From positions 144,501 through 208,500 of the forward strand of contig NZ_CP083553.1 of the NCBI RefSeq assembly GCF_025144465.1: DNA of 64,000 nucleotides, written 5' to 3'. This stretch comes from Leisingera sp. S132. GTDB taxonomy: Bacteria > Pseudomonadota > Alphaproteobacteria > Rhodobacterales > Rhodobacteraceae. Positions 42,777 through 51,686 of this stretch are shown piece after piece (positions within the stretch are counted from its first letter, which is position 1; every line of letters starts with the position of its first letter). The notes beneath the pieces were generated by a model. The model did not search any database. It was not told the origin of the DNA and was given only the letters and a program-made list of their open reading frames with translations. The position numbers and the translations under genes were made by a program.

Positions 42777-44030
42777 ATGGACCGTTCCGCGCCGCTGTTT
42801 ACCCCCGTTCTGATCGTGGGCTGCATCATTATCATGGCAAGCTTTGCCGTGCGGGCCTCCTTTGGCGTCTTTCAGATCCCGATTGCGGAGGAGTTCGGCT
42901 GGCTCAGGTCGGAGTTCTCCCTGGCGATTGCAATCCAGAACCTGGCCTGGGGCATCGGGCAGCCGATCTTCGGCGCCATTGCCGAGAAGATCGGCGACCG
43001 CAAGGCGATCATCATGGGGGCGATTGTCTATGCCGCGGGCCTGGTGCTGAGCGCCTGGTCAACGACGCCGTTTGAGATGCAATCCTATGAATGGCTGGTG
43101 GGCTTCGGCATTGCGGGCACCGGGTTCGGCGTGGTGCTGGCGGTGGTCGGGCGGGCGAGCTCGGACGAGAACCGTTCGATGTCGCTGGCGATTGTCACCG
43201 CGGCCGGGTCCGCCGGGCAGATTTTCGGCGCGCCGACGGCGGAGTGGCTGCTGGGCTTTCTGCCCTGGCAAACGATTTTTCTGCTGTTTGCAGGTGTGGT
43301 GCTGGCGCTGATTGCGCTGTTGCCCTTGATGCGGGCGCCGGAGGCCGCCAGCAAGGCGGAACTGGAAGAGAGCATGGGGGCGATCCTGAAGAAGGCGTTC
43401 AAGGATCCGTCTTACACGCTGATCTTCCTGGGCTTTTTCAGCTGCGGTTACCAGCTGGCCTTTGTCACCGCGCATTTTCCGGCCTTTGTCACTGAGATGT
43501 GCGGGCCGATCCTGCCGGGCGGGGCGCTGCATTCCATTGGCATCACCACCACCTCGGCGCTGGGCGCGGCGGCGATTTCACTGATCGGGGCGGCCAATGT
43601 GGGCGGCACCCTGCTGGCGGGCTATCTGGGCAAGCGCTATTCCAAAAAATACCTGCTGGCGGCGATCTATACCGGGCGCACGATTGCGGCGGCGGCCTTC
43701 ATCCTGTTCCCGATCACGCCGCTGAGCGTCATCATCTTCTCCGTTGCGATGGGGTCGCTGTGGCTGGCGACGGTGCCGCTGACCTCAGGGCTGGTCGCGC
43801 ATATCTATGGCCTGCGTTACATGGGGACGCTCTATGGCATCGTGTTCTTCAGCCACCAGCTGGGCAGTTTCCTGGGCGTTTGGCTGGGCGGGCGGATGTA
43901 TGATGCCTATGGCGACTACACCCTGGTCTGGTGGATTGGCGTTGGTGTCGGCGCGTTCAGCGCGATTGTGCATCTGCCGGTGAAGGAGCGTCCGCTGGGT
44001 CAGCCGGCTGCAGCCCCGGTGGCGGCGTAA
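42777..44030 (+). CDS. MFS transporter
   Basis: 417-aa major facilitator with 12 predicted helices. The first-loop motif A is recognisable (GAIAEKIGDRKAI) after IQNLAWGIGQPIFG, and the second half repeats the pattern (AGYLGKRYSKKY). The fold resembles monocarboxylate or oxalate/formate-type permeases, but the substrate cannot be told. ATG 42777 has AGGAG; the frame extends to 42516 across the hypothetical gene, which is rejected. Confidence 0.92.
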   Translation: MDRSAPLFTPVLIVGCIIIMASFAVRASFGVFQIPIAEEFGWLRSEFSLAIAIQNLAWGIGQPIFGAIAEKIGDRKAIIMGAIVYAAGLVLSAWSTTPFEMQSYEWLVGFGIAGTGFGVVLAVVGRASSDENRSMSLAIVTAAGSAGQIFGAPTAEWLLGFLPWQTIFLLFAGVVLALIALLPLMRAPEAASKAELEESMGAILKKAFKDPSYTLIFLGFFSCGYQLAFVTAHFPAFVTEMCGPILPGGALHSIGITTTSALGAAAISLIGAANVGGTLLAGYLGKRYSKKYLLAAIYTGRTIAAAAFILFPITPLSVIIFSVAMGSLWLATVPLTSGLVAHIYGLRYMGTLYGIVFFSHQLGSFLGVWLGGRMYDAYGDYTLVWWIGVGVGAFSAIVHLPVKERPLGQPAAAPVAA

Positions 44031-44037
44031 CGCGGCT

Positions 44038-44057
44038 GGCCTGCCGGGAGGCAGGCC
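44038..44057 (+). terminator. hairpin after MFS gene
   Basis: Perfect 8-bp stem GGCCTGCC-ggga-GGCAGGCC, 8 bases past the MFS stop and between convergent genes. No T-run follows. Confidence 0.5.
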
Positions 44058-44114
44058 GTGCGTTGCGGGTATTATTGACCAGAAAGAAGCAGCAACCGCG
44101 CCCAGCCGCTGCTT

Positions 44115-45044
44115 TCAGAGCAACCCGCGGCGGTGGTTTGCCGCGATGATCTCCAGCACTTGGTCGGTGTGGGTATAGGGCAGGCCGTGGCCGGCGCCGG
44201 GGACCTCCTCCTGGCGGACGGAGCGGGCGCGCTCTGTCAGGCGGCCGGCTGAAGTGGGCGGGATCACTGCGTCGTCCTGTCCCCAGATCGCCAGTGCGGG
44301 CACGCCTTTCTGGTGAAGGCCGCGCAATTCGGCAGTGAAATCCTCGTTCAGGATGCCGCGCAGCGAGGCGAGTACCGCGGGGATGAAGCCGCGGTACCGC
44401 AATTCCTGCTGCTGCAGCTCGGTGATGCCGGGCACCGAGGAGGGGAGAGTGCGCTCTGCCTCGGTGCCGCGGATGTGCAGGGACGGGTAGATTGCGTGCA
44501 TCAGCCAGCTGCCGATCAGCGGAACATGGCGGATGATCTGCGTCACCCGGTCCGGGCTGCGCCCGAAGCCAGCAGGCGCCAGCAGGATCACCTCGCGCAG
44601 GCGTTCGGGATGGGCGGCGGCAAAGGCAGTGGCGATGGCGCCGCCCATGGAATAGCCGATCAGGGTGATATCATCGCCGGCCTCCTGATCCACCAGCAGC
44701 TCTTCCAGCTGGCTGAGGAAAAAGGCGCGGTCCTGCAGGCCGGAGGGCCGGTCAGAGTAGCCGCGCCCGTAAAGGTCGTAGGTCAGCACCCGGTAGCCCA
44801 TGGCGCCCAGCCCCTTGGCGATGCCGTTCCAGACGAAGGACGGCGTGGTGAGCCCGTGCACGCAGACCGCAACCGGGCCGCGGTGGGGGCCGGTCCAACG
44901 GTAGTGGGTGCAGCCGCCGGGCAGCTGCGCCAGCGCGCCGGGGGCGGTCTGGCGGGCCCGGGCATCCATCGGCTTGCGCAAATGTTCGCGCAGGAAGGGG
45001 GCGAGGCCGATGGCAAGGACGGCCAGAAGCAGCAGCCAGATCAT
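44115..45044 (-). CDS. alpha/beta fold hydrolase
   Basis: 309-aa hydrolase with an N-terminal membrane anchor (MIWLLLLAVLAIGLAPFL). The nucleophile Ser lies in IGYSMGGAIA, the acid is likely Asp of WGQDDAV, and the base His lies in GAGHGLPY. HGLTTPSFVWNG forms the oxyanion region. ATG 45044 overlaps the stop of the cyclodeaminase gene (ATGA), so the two are coupled; the GTG at 45059 is less likely. The substrate is unknown. Confidence 0.9.
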   Translation of the reverse strand: MIWLLLLAVLAIGLAPFLREHLRKPMDARARQTAPGALAQLPGGCTHYRWTGPHRGPVAVCVHGLTTPSFVWNGIAKGLGAMGYRVLTYDLYGRGYSDRPSGLQDRAFFLSQLEELLVDQEAGDDITLIGYSMGGAIATAFAAAHPERLREVILLAPAGFGRSPDRVTQIIRHVPLIGSWLMHAIYPSLHIRGTEAERTLPSSVPGITELQQQELRYRGFIPAVLASLRGILNEDFTAELRGLHQKGVPALAIWGQDDAVIPPTSAGRLTERARSVRQEEVPGAGHGLPYTHTDQVLEIIAANHRRGLL

Positions 45045-45976
45045 GTGCGGGCCTTCCACTTTTGCAGGATGTGGTGGCTGGCCATCAGGTCCAGATGGGC
45101 ACCGCCGCCGTTCTTGAACAGGGTGATTTGCCCGGGGTCATAGGCGGGGAACCGGCTGAGGCTGTAGAAATCCGCCAGCACATCGCTGCGCTGGATGGTG
45201 CCTGCGGCCAGCGGTGTCATGAATTCGCCGATGTGGTCCAGGGTGGTGCCGAAGCTGTCGCAATAGATTTGCGCACGTGTAAGGGCTTCGTCATCGGCCT
45301 CACGCATGTCGGGGCGGTAGGCGCCGATCAAGTTGAGGTGCTGGCCGGGGCGGAGCCATGCGCCCTTGATCACCGGGACCGGGGACATGGTGCAGGTGAC
45401 AATGATATCCGCTGCCCTGACGGCGGGTTCCAGATCGGGGGCGTGTTTAGTGCCGGGGTACTGGGCGCAGAGCTCCTGCGCCTTGGACGCGGTGCGGTTC
45501 CAGACCCGGATCTGCGCCTGCGGGAAACCGGCGGAGAAGGCCTCGATCAGGGAGCCGCCGACGGTGCCGGCGCCGACGATCAGCACTTCTTGCGCATCGG
45601 GGTTGGCGAGCCGCAGCGCGCCGAGCAGGCTGTCGCCAGCGGTCTTCCACTTGGTGACCAGATGGAAATCCACGAGGGCCTCAAGGGTGCCGTCCGCATC
45701 GGAGTAGAGGCACACCGAGCCGTTGATCATCGGCTTGCCCGCATCGGGGTTGCCGGGGAAGACATTGGCGGTCTTCACCGCCAGGCCCATGCCATCGATC
45801 CAGGCAGAGCGGCTGAGCAGCGTGTCAGACCCGCGGTAGAGGAAGGTATCGCCGATCTCTGCCTTGGGCAGATCGTGGCTGGCGGCCAGCGCGTCCGTGA
45901 AGGTGATCCAGTCGAGCAGCGCCTCGCCCTCGTCAAAGCTGATGAACGGGATGGTCATGGGCATGTTGTCCTTCAT
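45041..45976 (-). CDS. ornithine cyclodeaminase/mu-crystallin family protein
   Basis: About 311 aa. An NAD(P)-binding Rossmann segment (VLIVGAGTVGGSLIEAF) and the family's N-terminal substrate region (GMGLAVKTANVFPGN) are present, with GAYRPDMREAD further on. Members include ornithine cyclodeaminase, delta1-pyrroline-2-carboxylate and ketimine reductases, so the exact reaction is open. Three in-frame ATG codons (45976, 45964, 45958) are possible starts; AAGGA precedes the last two. It leads into the hydrolase gene through a 4-base overlap. Confidence 0.88.
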   Translation of the reverse strand: MKDNMPMTIPFISFDEGEALLDWITFTDALAASHDLPKAEIGDTFLYRGSDTLLSRSAWIDGMGLAVKTANVFPGNPDAGKPMINGSVCLYSDADGTLEALVDFHLVTKWKTAGDSLLGALRLANPDAQEVLIVGAGTVGGSLIEAFSAGFPQAQIRVWNRTASKAQELCAQYPGTKHAPDLEPAVRAADIIVTCTMSPVPVIKGAWLRPGQHLNLIGAYRPDMREADDEALTRAQIYCDSFGTTLDHIGEFMTPLAAGTIQRSDVLADFYSLSRFPAYDPGQITLFKNGGGAHLDLMASHHILQKWKART

Positions 45977-45989
45977 CCTGCGGGCCGTC

Positions 45990-46610
45990 TCAGGCGGCGT
46001 CCTGCTCTGTCAGCAGCCCCGCCTGCACCAGCAGCGCCGCAAACGGCGCGGGGGCGGTGAACAGGTGGGTCTGCCAGCCGCGTGCAGCGGCGGCCTCGAT
46101 GTTTTCCGGGCGGTCGTCGGTGAACAGCAGCCTGCCCGGCGCCACCCCGGTTTCGCGTTCGAGAATGGCATAGATTTCCGGCTCCGGCTTGATGCATTTC
46201 AGATGCGCGGAGACAAATGTGCGGTCAAAGCCACGCAAGGCGGGGTAGGTGTTGCAGGCGAGCTCAAAGGTCTCGGCGCCGAAGTTGCTGAGAGCAAAGA
46301 CCGGTATGCCTTTGGCCTGCAGTGCCTGCATCAGGCGGACGGAATGGGGGATGCCGCGCGGGACCATCTGCAGCCAGCAGTCGTGCCACCAGCGGATTTC
46401 CTCAGACCATTCGGGGTGCTGCTCTGCCAGCGCATAGACGCTGCCGCGGAAGGGGTGGCCGCGGTCGACGTTCAGGTTCATTTCCTCCAGCGGCACCTCG
46501 TCGAACAGCTGCTTGCGGCGGGCGGCGCCGATGCGGCTGTCGTAGAAGCGTTCCGGCTCCCACTCGATCAGCACGCGGCCAATGTCGAAGACGACGGCGT
46601 CAATGGGCAT
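45990..46610 (-). CDS. HAD family hydrolase
   Basis: 206-aa haloacid dehalogenase-like phosphatase of the YihX-type branch. Motif I is VVFDIGRVLIEW (nucleophile Asp, with Gly at the +2 position where many phosphatases have Asp, as in YihX relatives), motif II ALSNF, motif III KPEPEIY and motif IV FTDDRPENIE. ATG 46610 follows AAGGAT, and the gene is 5 bases from the EamA gene. Likely a sugar-phosphate or nucleotide phosphatase; the substrate is unknown. Confidence 0.9.
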   Translation of the reverse strand: MPIDAVVFDIGRVLIEWEPERFYDSRIGAARRKQLFDEVPLEEMNLNVDRGHPFRGSVYALAEQHPEWSEEIRWWHDCWLQMVPRGIPHSVRLMQALQAKGIPVFALSNFGAETFELACNTYPALRGFDRTFVSAHLKCIKPEPEIYAILERETGVAPGRLLFTDDRPENIEAAAARGWQTHLFTAPAPFAALLVQAGLLTEQDAA

Positions 46611-46615
46611 TGGGG

Positions 46616-47578
46616 TTATCCTTCTGCGCGCGGGCGGGGCCGCGGGGCGGGGCGGTTCTTGCGGGTTTCGCGCCAGACGGAGACCAGGCCCGAGGCAATG
46701 ATCAGGGCGCTGCCGAGCCAGACCTGCAGGTCGGGCCATTCGTTGAAGATCAGCACGCCCCAGAGGACCGACATCGGCATCGCGATGTATTCAAAGGGGG
46801 CTGCCAGCGCGGCCTCGTTCATGCGGTAGGCCTGGCTGACCAGATAGCCGCCGGCGGAGCCCGCGATGCCGACACCGATCAGATAGGGCCAGTCCTCAGC
46901 CGCGGGCCAGATCCAGGCGCGTAGGATGAAGTCGAAGGCGGGGCTGTCGCCGGTGGCAAAACGCCCGTCGCCAAAGATCAGCCCGGCCAGCGCGCTGAGC
47001 AGCAGAAAGCCCAGCATCGGGTAGAAGGCGAGCGTCGCCCCGGCCTCGGACCCGCCTGCGCGGCGGGTCAGCACATGCAGGGTGGCATAGCCGCAGGCAC
47101 CCAGCAGCGGCAGGATGGCGGCGGGCTGGAACGTGTCTGCACCAGGGCGCATGATGATCAGCACGCCCAGGAACCCGGCCACCACCGCGCCCCAGCGCCA
47201 GGGGCCGGGGCGCTCGCCCAGGAACAGGGCTGACAGGGTGGTGACGATAAGGGGCGTGGCAAAGGCGATTGCCACCGCTTCGGCCAGCGGCAGCAGGGTG
47301 AGGCCGGTGAAAAAGCAGATGTTGGCAAAGAACACCACTAGGCAGCGCAATAGGTGCAGCTTGGGCTGATGGGTGCGCAACAGGTGATAGCCGCCCTCCA
47401 GCGGCATGATGATGGCGAGCATGACGGCCACCGCGATGACGGAGCGGAACAGCACCATTTCATAGAGCGGATAGTCGCCGGACAGGAACTTGAAGATCAT
47501 GTCGATGACAGAGAAGGCAATGCCGGCCCCGGCGGCGGCAAACAGGCCGGGGACGCTGATTTTGACTTCTGCGCTCAT
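46616..47578 (-). CDS. DMT superfamily (EamA) transporter
   Basis: 320-aa drug/metabolite-type permease with ten predicted helices in two EamA repeats (each with the pattern ending in GERP or NEWP: FLGERPGPWRWGA and IFNEWPDLQVWLG). ATG 47578 has GGAGG upstream; the frame extends much further without homology. It starts a minus-strand run with the HAD, cyclodeaminase and hydrolase genes, which might be one transcription unit. Confidence 0.92.
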   Translation of the reverse strand: MSAEVKISVPGLFAAAGAGIAFSVIDMIFKFLSGDYPLYEMVLFRSVIAVAVMLAIIMPLEGGYHLLRTHQPKLHLLRCLVVFFANICFFTGLTLLPLAEAVAIAFATPLIVTTLSALFLGERPGPWRWGAVVAGFLGVLIIMRPGADTFQPAAILPLLGACGYATLHVLTRRAGGSEAGATLAFYPMLGFLLLSALAGLIFGDGRFATGDSPAFDFILRAWIWPAAEDWPYLIGVGIAGSAGGYLVSQAYRMNEAALAAPFEYIAMPMSVLWGVLIFNEWPDLQVWLGSALIIASGLVSVWRETRKNRPAPRPRPRAEG

Positions 47579-47647
47579 GCGGTTGCCCTCCCGTCTGCTG
47601 TCCTTGATCAGTGGCGGATTTGATCTGGCCGGGCAATGGGCGGAGGC

Positions 47648-47689
47648 GGAAAAATGCAATTTTCCGGGCAAAATTCCGGGCGGAATTTT
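47648..47689. repeat. tandem A/T-rich palindromes
   Basis: GGAAAA / TTTTCC arms (47648-47665), then AAAATTCCG-gg-CGGAATTTT (47670-47689), a perfect 9-bp stem. A similar pair lies at 58281-58327. Here it sits upstream of the EamA gene. Confidence 0.55.
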
Positions 47690-47754
47690 AGGCCGCGGAA
47701 CATGGCAGTTTGGGGTAGGGGAAAGGCTGGACTTTCTGCTGAGAAGCGGTTCAG

Positions 47755-47859
47755 GGGCAGGTCTGCCCTGAACGCGCCTGCCCGAGTGTGGGGCGGCCTG
47801 ATCCCGCGTCAAGGCCAAGCCGTGCTAAAGCACGGTCCGCTGGCGCGGAGCCTTGACCC
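47755..47859 (+). repeat. dispersed repeat R2, copy 2
   Basis: About 105 bases: palindromic GGGCAGGTCTGCCC, then GCGCCTGCCCGAGTGTG, then TCAAGG...CCTTGACCC enclosing the stem CCGTGC-taaa-GCACGG (47820-47835). The stem differs from the other two copies by a compensated pair (T-A in place of C-G). There is no flanking R1 here. Confidence 0.75.
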
Positions 47860-47977
47860 GGGAGCTGGCCTGCGGGCGCGTGTATTTGCGTTTGCGAACA
47901 GAGGGATCACGCAAAGTCATTGGGCACGGCGGGCAGCGGCGCTTAGGTTTGGCTGCAAACCAGCACATGAGGCGGCC

Positions 47978-48316
47978 ATGATCACCTGTTACATCACTTA
48001 CGAAATTCACCCGGACAAGGTTGAGGCCTTTGAGGTCTACGCCAAGGCGTGGATCCCGCTGGTAGAGCGCTTCGGCGGCACCCATCATGGCTATTTCCTG
48101 CCGCATGAAAGCGCCAATGATCTCGCGGTGGCGCTGTTTTCCTTCCCGTCGCTGGCGGCTTATGAAGACTACCGCGCAAAGAGTTTTGAGGATGAGGACT
48201 GCCTGGCGGCATTCCGGTTCGCCAGAGAAAACGGCATTGTCCGGCGCTATGACCGGACCTTCCTGCGCCCTGTTCTGGAGGGGGATCTGGCGCCGCTTAA
48301 GGCCGCGATGTCCTAG
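47978..48316 (+). CDS. NIPSNAP family protein
   Basis: 112-aa dimeric alpha-beta barrel (ferredoxin-like) protein. The NIPSNAP pattern is visible: [18 protein letters not shown], then [12 protein letters not shown] and [11 protein letters not shown]. Function of bacterial members is unknown. ATG 47978 has GAGG upstream. Its stop overlaps the stop of the convergent YaiI gene. Confidence 0.88.
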   Translation: MITCYITYEIHPDKVEAFEVYAKAWIPLVERFGGTHHGYFLPHESANDLAVALFSFPSLAAYEDYRAKSFEDEDCLAAFRFARENGIVRRYDRTFLRPVLEGDLAPLKAAMS

Positions 48317-48771
48317 CGGCCCGCCTTGGCGGCGCGCAGTTCGCGCTCCAGCGCATCCAGGAAGCGGGAGCGGTCGGCCTTGGTGAAGCCCTTGCCGCCG
48401 CCCTGCATGCCCAGGGGGTTGGCGGCGCGCAGGTCGGCCATCAGGTCGCGCATCGCCAGCTGCTGGCCGATGTTGGCTTCGGTGAACCGCTCGCCGTTGT
48501 GGCGCAGCACGCGGGCGCCGGCCGCGATGCATTTGGCGGCCAAGGGGATATCCCCCGTCACCACCACGTCGCCGGGGCCGCAGCGGTCTGCGATCCACAT
48601 GTCGGCCACATCGGCGCCCTCAGACACGATCACATTCTCCACCAGCGGATTCTGCGAGGGGCGCAACCCGCCGTTGGAGACCACGAACATGCGCAGCCCG
48701 TGGCGGGTGGCGATCCGCTCGGCCTCCTGCTTGACCGGGCAGGCGTCGGCGTCGATGTAAAGCGCGGTCAC
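48313..48771 (-). CDS. YaiI/YqxD family protein (UPF0178)
   Basis: 152-aa DUF188/UPF0178 protein with a PIN-like fold. The N-terminus [19 protein letters not shown] and the segment [17 protein letters not shown] are diagnostic. Nuclease activity is suspected for the family but unproven. The GTG start overlaps the stop of sthA, so it is translationally coupled to that gene. Confidence 0.92.
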   Translation of the reverse strand: MTALYIDADACPVKQEAERIATRHGLRMFVVSNGGLRPSQNPLVENVIVSEGADVADMWIADRCGPGDVVVTGDIPLAAKCIAAGARVLRHNGERFTEANIGQQLAMRDLMADLRAANPLGMQGGGKGFTKADRSRFLDALERELRAAKAGR

Positions 48772-50264
48772 TCTGCCGCCTTCTTCTCGGCCGCGGGGGC
48801 TTTCTCCGCCTTGGCCTCGGGTTTGGCTTTGGTCTTGCGGGCGGGTTTCCTGACCTTGAACTCTTCCGGGATCGGCATCCGGTTGAAGGCGTCGAGGCCG
48901 GCGATTTTATAGGCCTCGGCCAGGGTCGGGTAGTTGAAGGTGTTCTGCACGAAGTAGTCCACCGTGCCCTTGAGGTTCAGCACCGCCTGGGCGATGTGGA
49001 TCAGTTCCGTCGCGCCTTCGCCGACGATCTGCACGCCCAGCACCCGGCGGGTCTTCAGCGAGAACAGCATCTTGAGCATGCCGTGCTCCAGCCCCATGAT
49101 GTGGCCGCGGGAGGTTTCGCGGAAGCGGGCGACGCCGACCTCGTAAGGGATGCCGCGCTCCTTCAGCTCCTCCTCGGACATGCCGCAGGTGGACATTTCC
49201 GGCACCGAGTAGATGCCGTAGGGGTACCAGGGGCTTTCCGGCAGGGTCGGGGTTTCCAGCGCGTGGCAGGCGGCAACGCGGCCCTGCTGCAGCGAAGTGG
49301 AGGCCAGCGACGGGTGGCCGATCACATCACCCGCCGCATAGATATGCGGCACCGCGGTCTGGTAGGTCTTGCGGTCCACGCTGAGGCGGCCGCGGTGGTC
49401 GGTCTTGAGGCCGACGGCCTCAAGGTTCAGGGCGGAGGTGGCGCCCATCCGGCCGGCTGCAAACAGCAGCATCTCGGCGCGCACGTGGCGGCCGTTGTCG
49501 AGGGTGACTTCGATATGCTCGCCTGCGTCCTCGATGCTTTCGACGGCGGAGCCGAGCCGCAGGTCAACGCCGTTTTCGCGTATCTGGTGGGTGAAGTCCT
49601 GGATCAGGGTCTTGTCGATGAAGTCGAGGAAGGTCTCGCGCGGCTCGATCAGGGTGACGCGCACGTCGAGAGCGGAGAACATGGTGGCGTATTCCACCCC
49701 GATCACCCCGGCGCCGATCACCACTAGCGAGCGCGGGATTTCTGCCATCTCCAGGAACTCGTCACCGTCCACCACGGTCCTGCCGTTGAAGGGCACGTAG
49801 TCCGGGCGGTAGGTCTTGGTGCCGGTGGAGATCAGGAATTTCTCTGCCGTCAGGCGGGTGGTTTCGCCGGCCTCGGTCGCCACCTCGACCTCATTCGGGC
49901 CGATGAATTTCGCCAGCCCCAGCAGGGTGTCCACGTGATTGCGGTTGAACTGGTGCTCCAGCACGTCGACCTCGTAATCGAGGGTCATGTGCAGGCGCGC
50001 CTTCAGGTCGTTGGCCTCGATCTGGTCCTTCACCCGGTAGGAGCGGCCGTAGAACGACCGCTCGCGCCAGCCGGAGAGGTTCAGCACGGTTTCGCGCAGG
50101 GTCTTTGACGGGATGGTGCCGGTGTGCACCGACACGCCCCCCAGCCGGTCCTTGCGGTCGATCACCAGCACCCGGCGGTGCAGTTTGCCCGCCTGGATGG
50201 CGGCGGCGCGGCCCGAGGGGCCGGAGCCGATGATGATCAGGTCATAATCAAAGTCTTCACTCAT
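48768..50264 (-). CDS. sthA: soluble pyridine nucleotide transhydrogenase
   Basis: 498-aa Si-specific FAD-dependent NAD(P)+ transhydrogenase that balances NADPH and NADH. The FAD site is [17 protein letters not shown], the NAD site [16 protein letters not shown], and the second FAD motif IYAAGDVIG. The redox-active Cys pair of related disulphide reductases is absent: the position reads [15 protein letters not shown], as expected for Sth, although E. coli retains one Cys there. A Lys/Ala-rich C-terminal tail of about 30 residues is unusual and may be lineage-specific. Confidence 0.95.
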   Translation of the reverse strand: MSEDFDYDLIIIGSGPSGRAAAIQAGKLHRRVLVIDRKDRLGGVSVHTGTIPSKTLRETVLNLSGWRERSFYGRSYRVKDQIEANDLKARLHMTLDYEVDVLEHQFNRNHVDTLLGLAKFIGPNEVEVATEAGETTRLTAEKFLISTGTKTYRPDYVPFNGRTVVDGDEFLEMAEIPRSLVVIGAGVIGVEYATMFSALDVRVTLIEPRETFLDFIDKTLIQDFTHQIRENGVDLRLGSAVESIEDAGEHIEVTLDNGRHVRAEMLLFAAGRMGATSALNLEAVGLKTDHRGRLSVDRKTYQTAVPHIYAAGDVIGHPSLASTSLQQGRVAACHALETPTLPESPWYPYGIYSVPEMSTCGMSEEELKERGIPYEVGVARFRETSRGHIMGLEHGMLKMLFSLKTRRVLGVQIVGEGATELIHIAQAVLNLKGTVDYFVQNTFNYPTLAEAYKIAGLDAFNRMPIPEEFKVRKPARKTKAKPEAKAEKAPAAEKKAAE

Positions 50265-50282
50265 GGCCGCGTCCTTCGTTTC

Positions 50283-51116
50283 TTAGTTCTGGTACAGCGC
50301 GTCGGCGTGGAAGGAGACGTGCTCCTCCATGAAGGTCGACACGAAGAAATAGCTGTGGTCATAGCCTGGCTGCATCCGCAGGGTGGCCTGCTGGCGGCGT
50401 TCGGCGGCCGCGTGGGCCAGCGCCTCGGGCTTCAGCAGATCGATGAACTGGTCGGCGGTTCCGGTGTCGATCAGGACCGGGCCGTCAAACCCTTTCTCGC
50501 GCATCAGGAGGGTGGCGTCATGCTTGGCCCAGGCGGCTTCATCGTCGCCCAGATAGGCGCTCAGCTGCTTGCGGCCCCAGTCCGATGCGGTCGGGTTGGA
50601 AATCGGCGCGAAAGCAGAGACCGACTTGTAGCGGCCAGGCAGGTTCATCGCCAGGGTCAGCGCGCCGTGGCCGCCCATGGAGTGGCCGGTGATCGCCTGG
50701 CGGTCCAGGTCGATGGCGAAGGTCTCGCCCAGGAGTGCAGGCAGTTCCTCGGCGACGTAGTCCCACATGCGGAAATGCGGCGCCCAGGGGTCCTGCGTGG
50801 CGTTCACGTAGAAGCCTGCGCCCTGGCCCAGGTCATAGGCGTCATCGTCGGCCACGCCTTCACCGCGGGGGGAGGTGTCGGGGAAGACGATGGCGATGCC
50901 CTGCTCGGCGCACCAGGCCTGGGCGCCCGCCTTGGTCATCGCGTTTTCATGGGTGCAGGTGAGGCCCGACAGATACCACAGCACCGGCACCGGGCCGTCC
51001 TTGGCTTCCTCTGGCAGGAACAGGCCAAAGGTCATGTCGCCGCCGGTGGCGCTGCTGGCGTGTTTGTAGACGCCCTGGGTGCCGCCAAAGGCGCGGTTCT
51101 CGGAAACGGTTTCCAT
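50283..51116 (-). CDS. fghA: S-formylglutathione hydrolase
   Basis: 277-aa esterase-D type alpha/beta hydrolase that releases formate from S-formylglutathione in glutathione-dependent formaldehyde oxidation. Nucleophile Ser146 lies in GHSMGGHGAL and the base His in GYDHSYFF; the acid Asp is in DTGTADQF. The characteristic VLWYLSGLTCTHEN is present. The usual partner, glutathione-dependent formaldehyde dehydrogenase, is not in the window. Confidence 0.96.
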   Translation of the reverse strand: METVSENRAFGGTQGVYKHASSATGGDMTFGLFLPEEAKDGPVPVLWYLSGLTCTHENAMTKAGAQAWCAEQGIAIVFPDTSPRGEGVADDDAYDLGQGAGFYVNATQDPWAPHFRMWDYVAEELPALLGETFAIDLDRQAITGHSMGGHGALTLAMNLPGRYKSVSAFAPISNPTASDWGRKQLSAYLGDDEAAWAKHDATLLMREKGFDGPVLIDTGTADQFIDLLKPEALAHAAAERRQQATLRMQPGYDHSYFFVSTFMEEHVSFHADALYQN

Positions 51117-51344
51117 GGGTGAGGCTCCTCAAAATCTGTTAGCCCTACCGCTACCTGCTGAAGGCCTCAGGGTCCAGCGGATGGGCGGCAGCAATGCCGG
51201 TTTTTGCGGCACAAGGATTGCGAATTCGCAAATAACCGGGGCTTTGGCCGCCAGGAGGATGCCGCATTTGCGCAAGGGAGTGCTGGACAGCCGGTGCGAA
51301 AACCGGGACAGTCCGCCGCCAAGGCAAGAGGGAGGCACAGCGCC

Positions 51345-51686
51345 ATGAGCGATTTTCTGAGACTGACACCGGAGGCCGCGGAGGCGGAGGTGGAGCGCCC
51401 GGCAGCGGAGAAGGTGCTGGCAGGCGATCCGGTCTTCACCACCTGGAACGCCGAGGAACGCGACGGGCTGTACTGCGGCATCTGGCAGTCGACACCGGGC
51501 AAGTGGCGGATTTCCTATGACGAGTGGGAATACTGCCGGATCCTGCAGGGGCGCTCGGTGATCACCAGCGACGACGGCACTGAATACCCGCTGGCGGCGG
51601 GCGACAGCTTTATCCTGCGGCCGGGTTTCAGCGGCACCTGGGAGGTGATCGAAACCACCCGCAAGGATTACGTGATCCGGCTTTAA
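51345..51686 (+). CDS. cupin domain-containing protein
   Basis: 113-aa cupin resembling the DUF861/ureidoglycine-type single domain (GIWQSTPGKWRISYDEWEYC, then GDSFILRPGFSGTWEV). ATG 51345 follows GGAGG. Its stop codon overlaps that of the convergent AEC permease gene. The ligand is unknown. Confidence 0.88.
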   Translation: MSDFLRLTPEAAEAEVERPAAEKVLAGDPVFTTWNAEERDGLYCGIWQSTPGKWRISYDEWEYCRILQGRSVITSDDGTEYPLAAGDSFILRPGFSGTWEVIETTRKDYVIRL

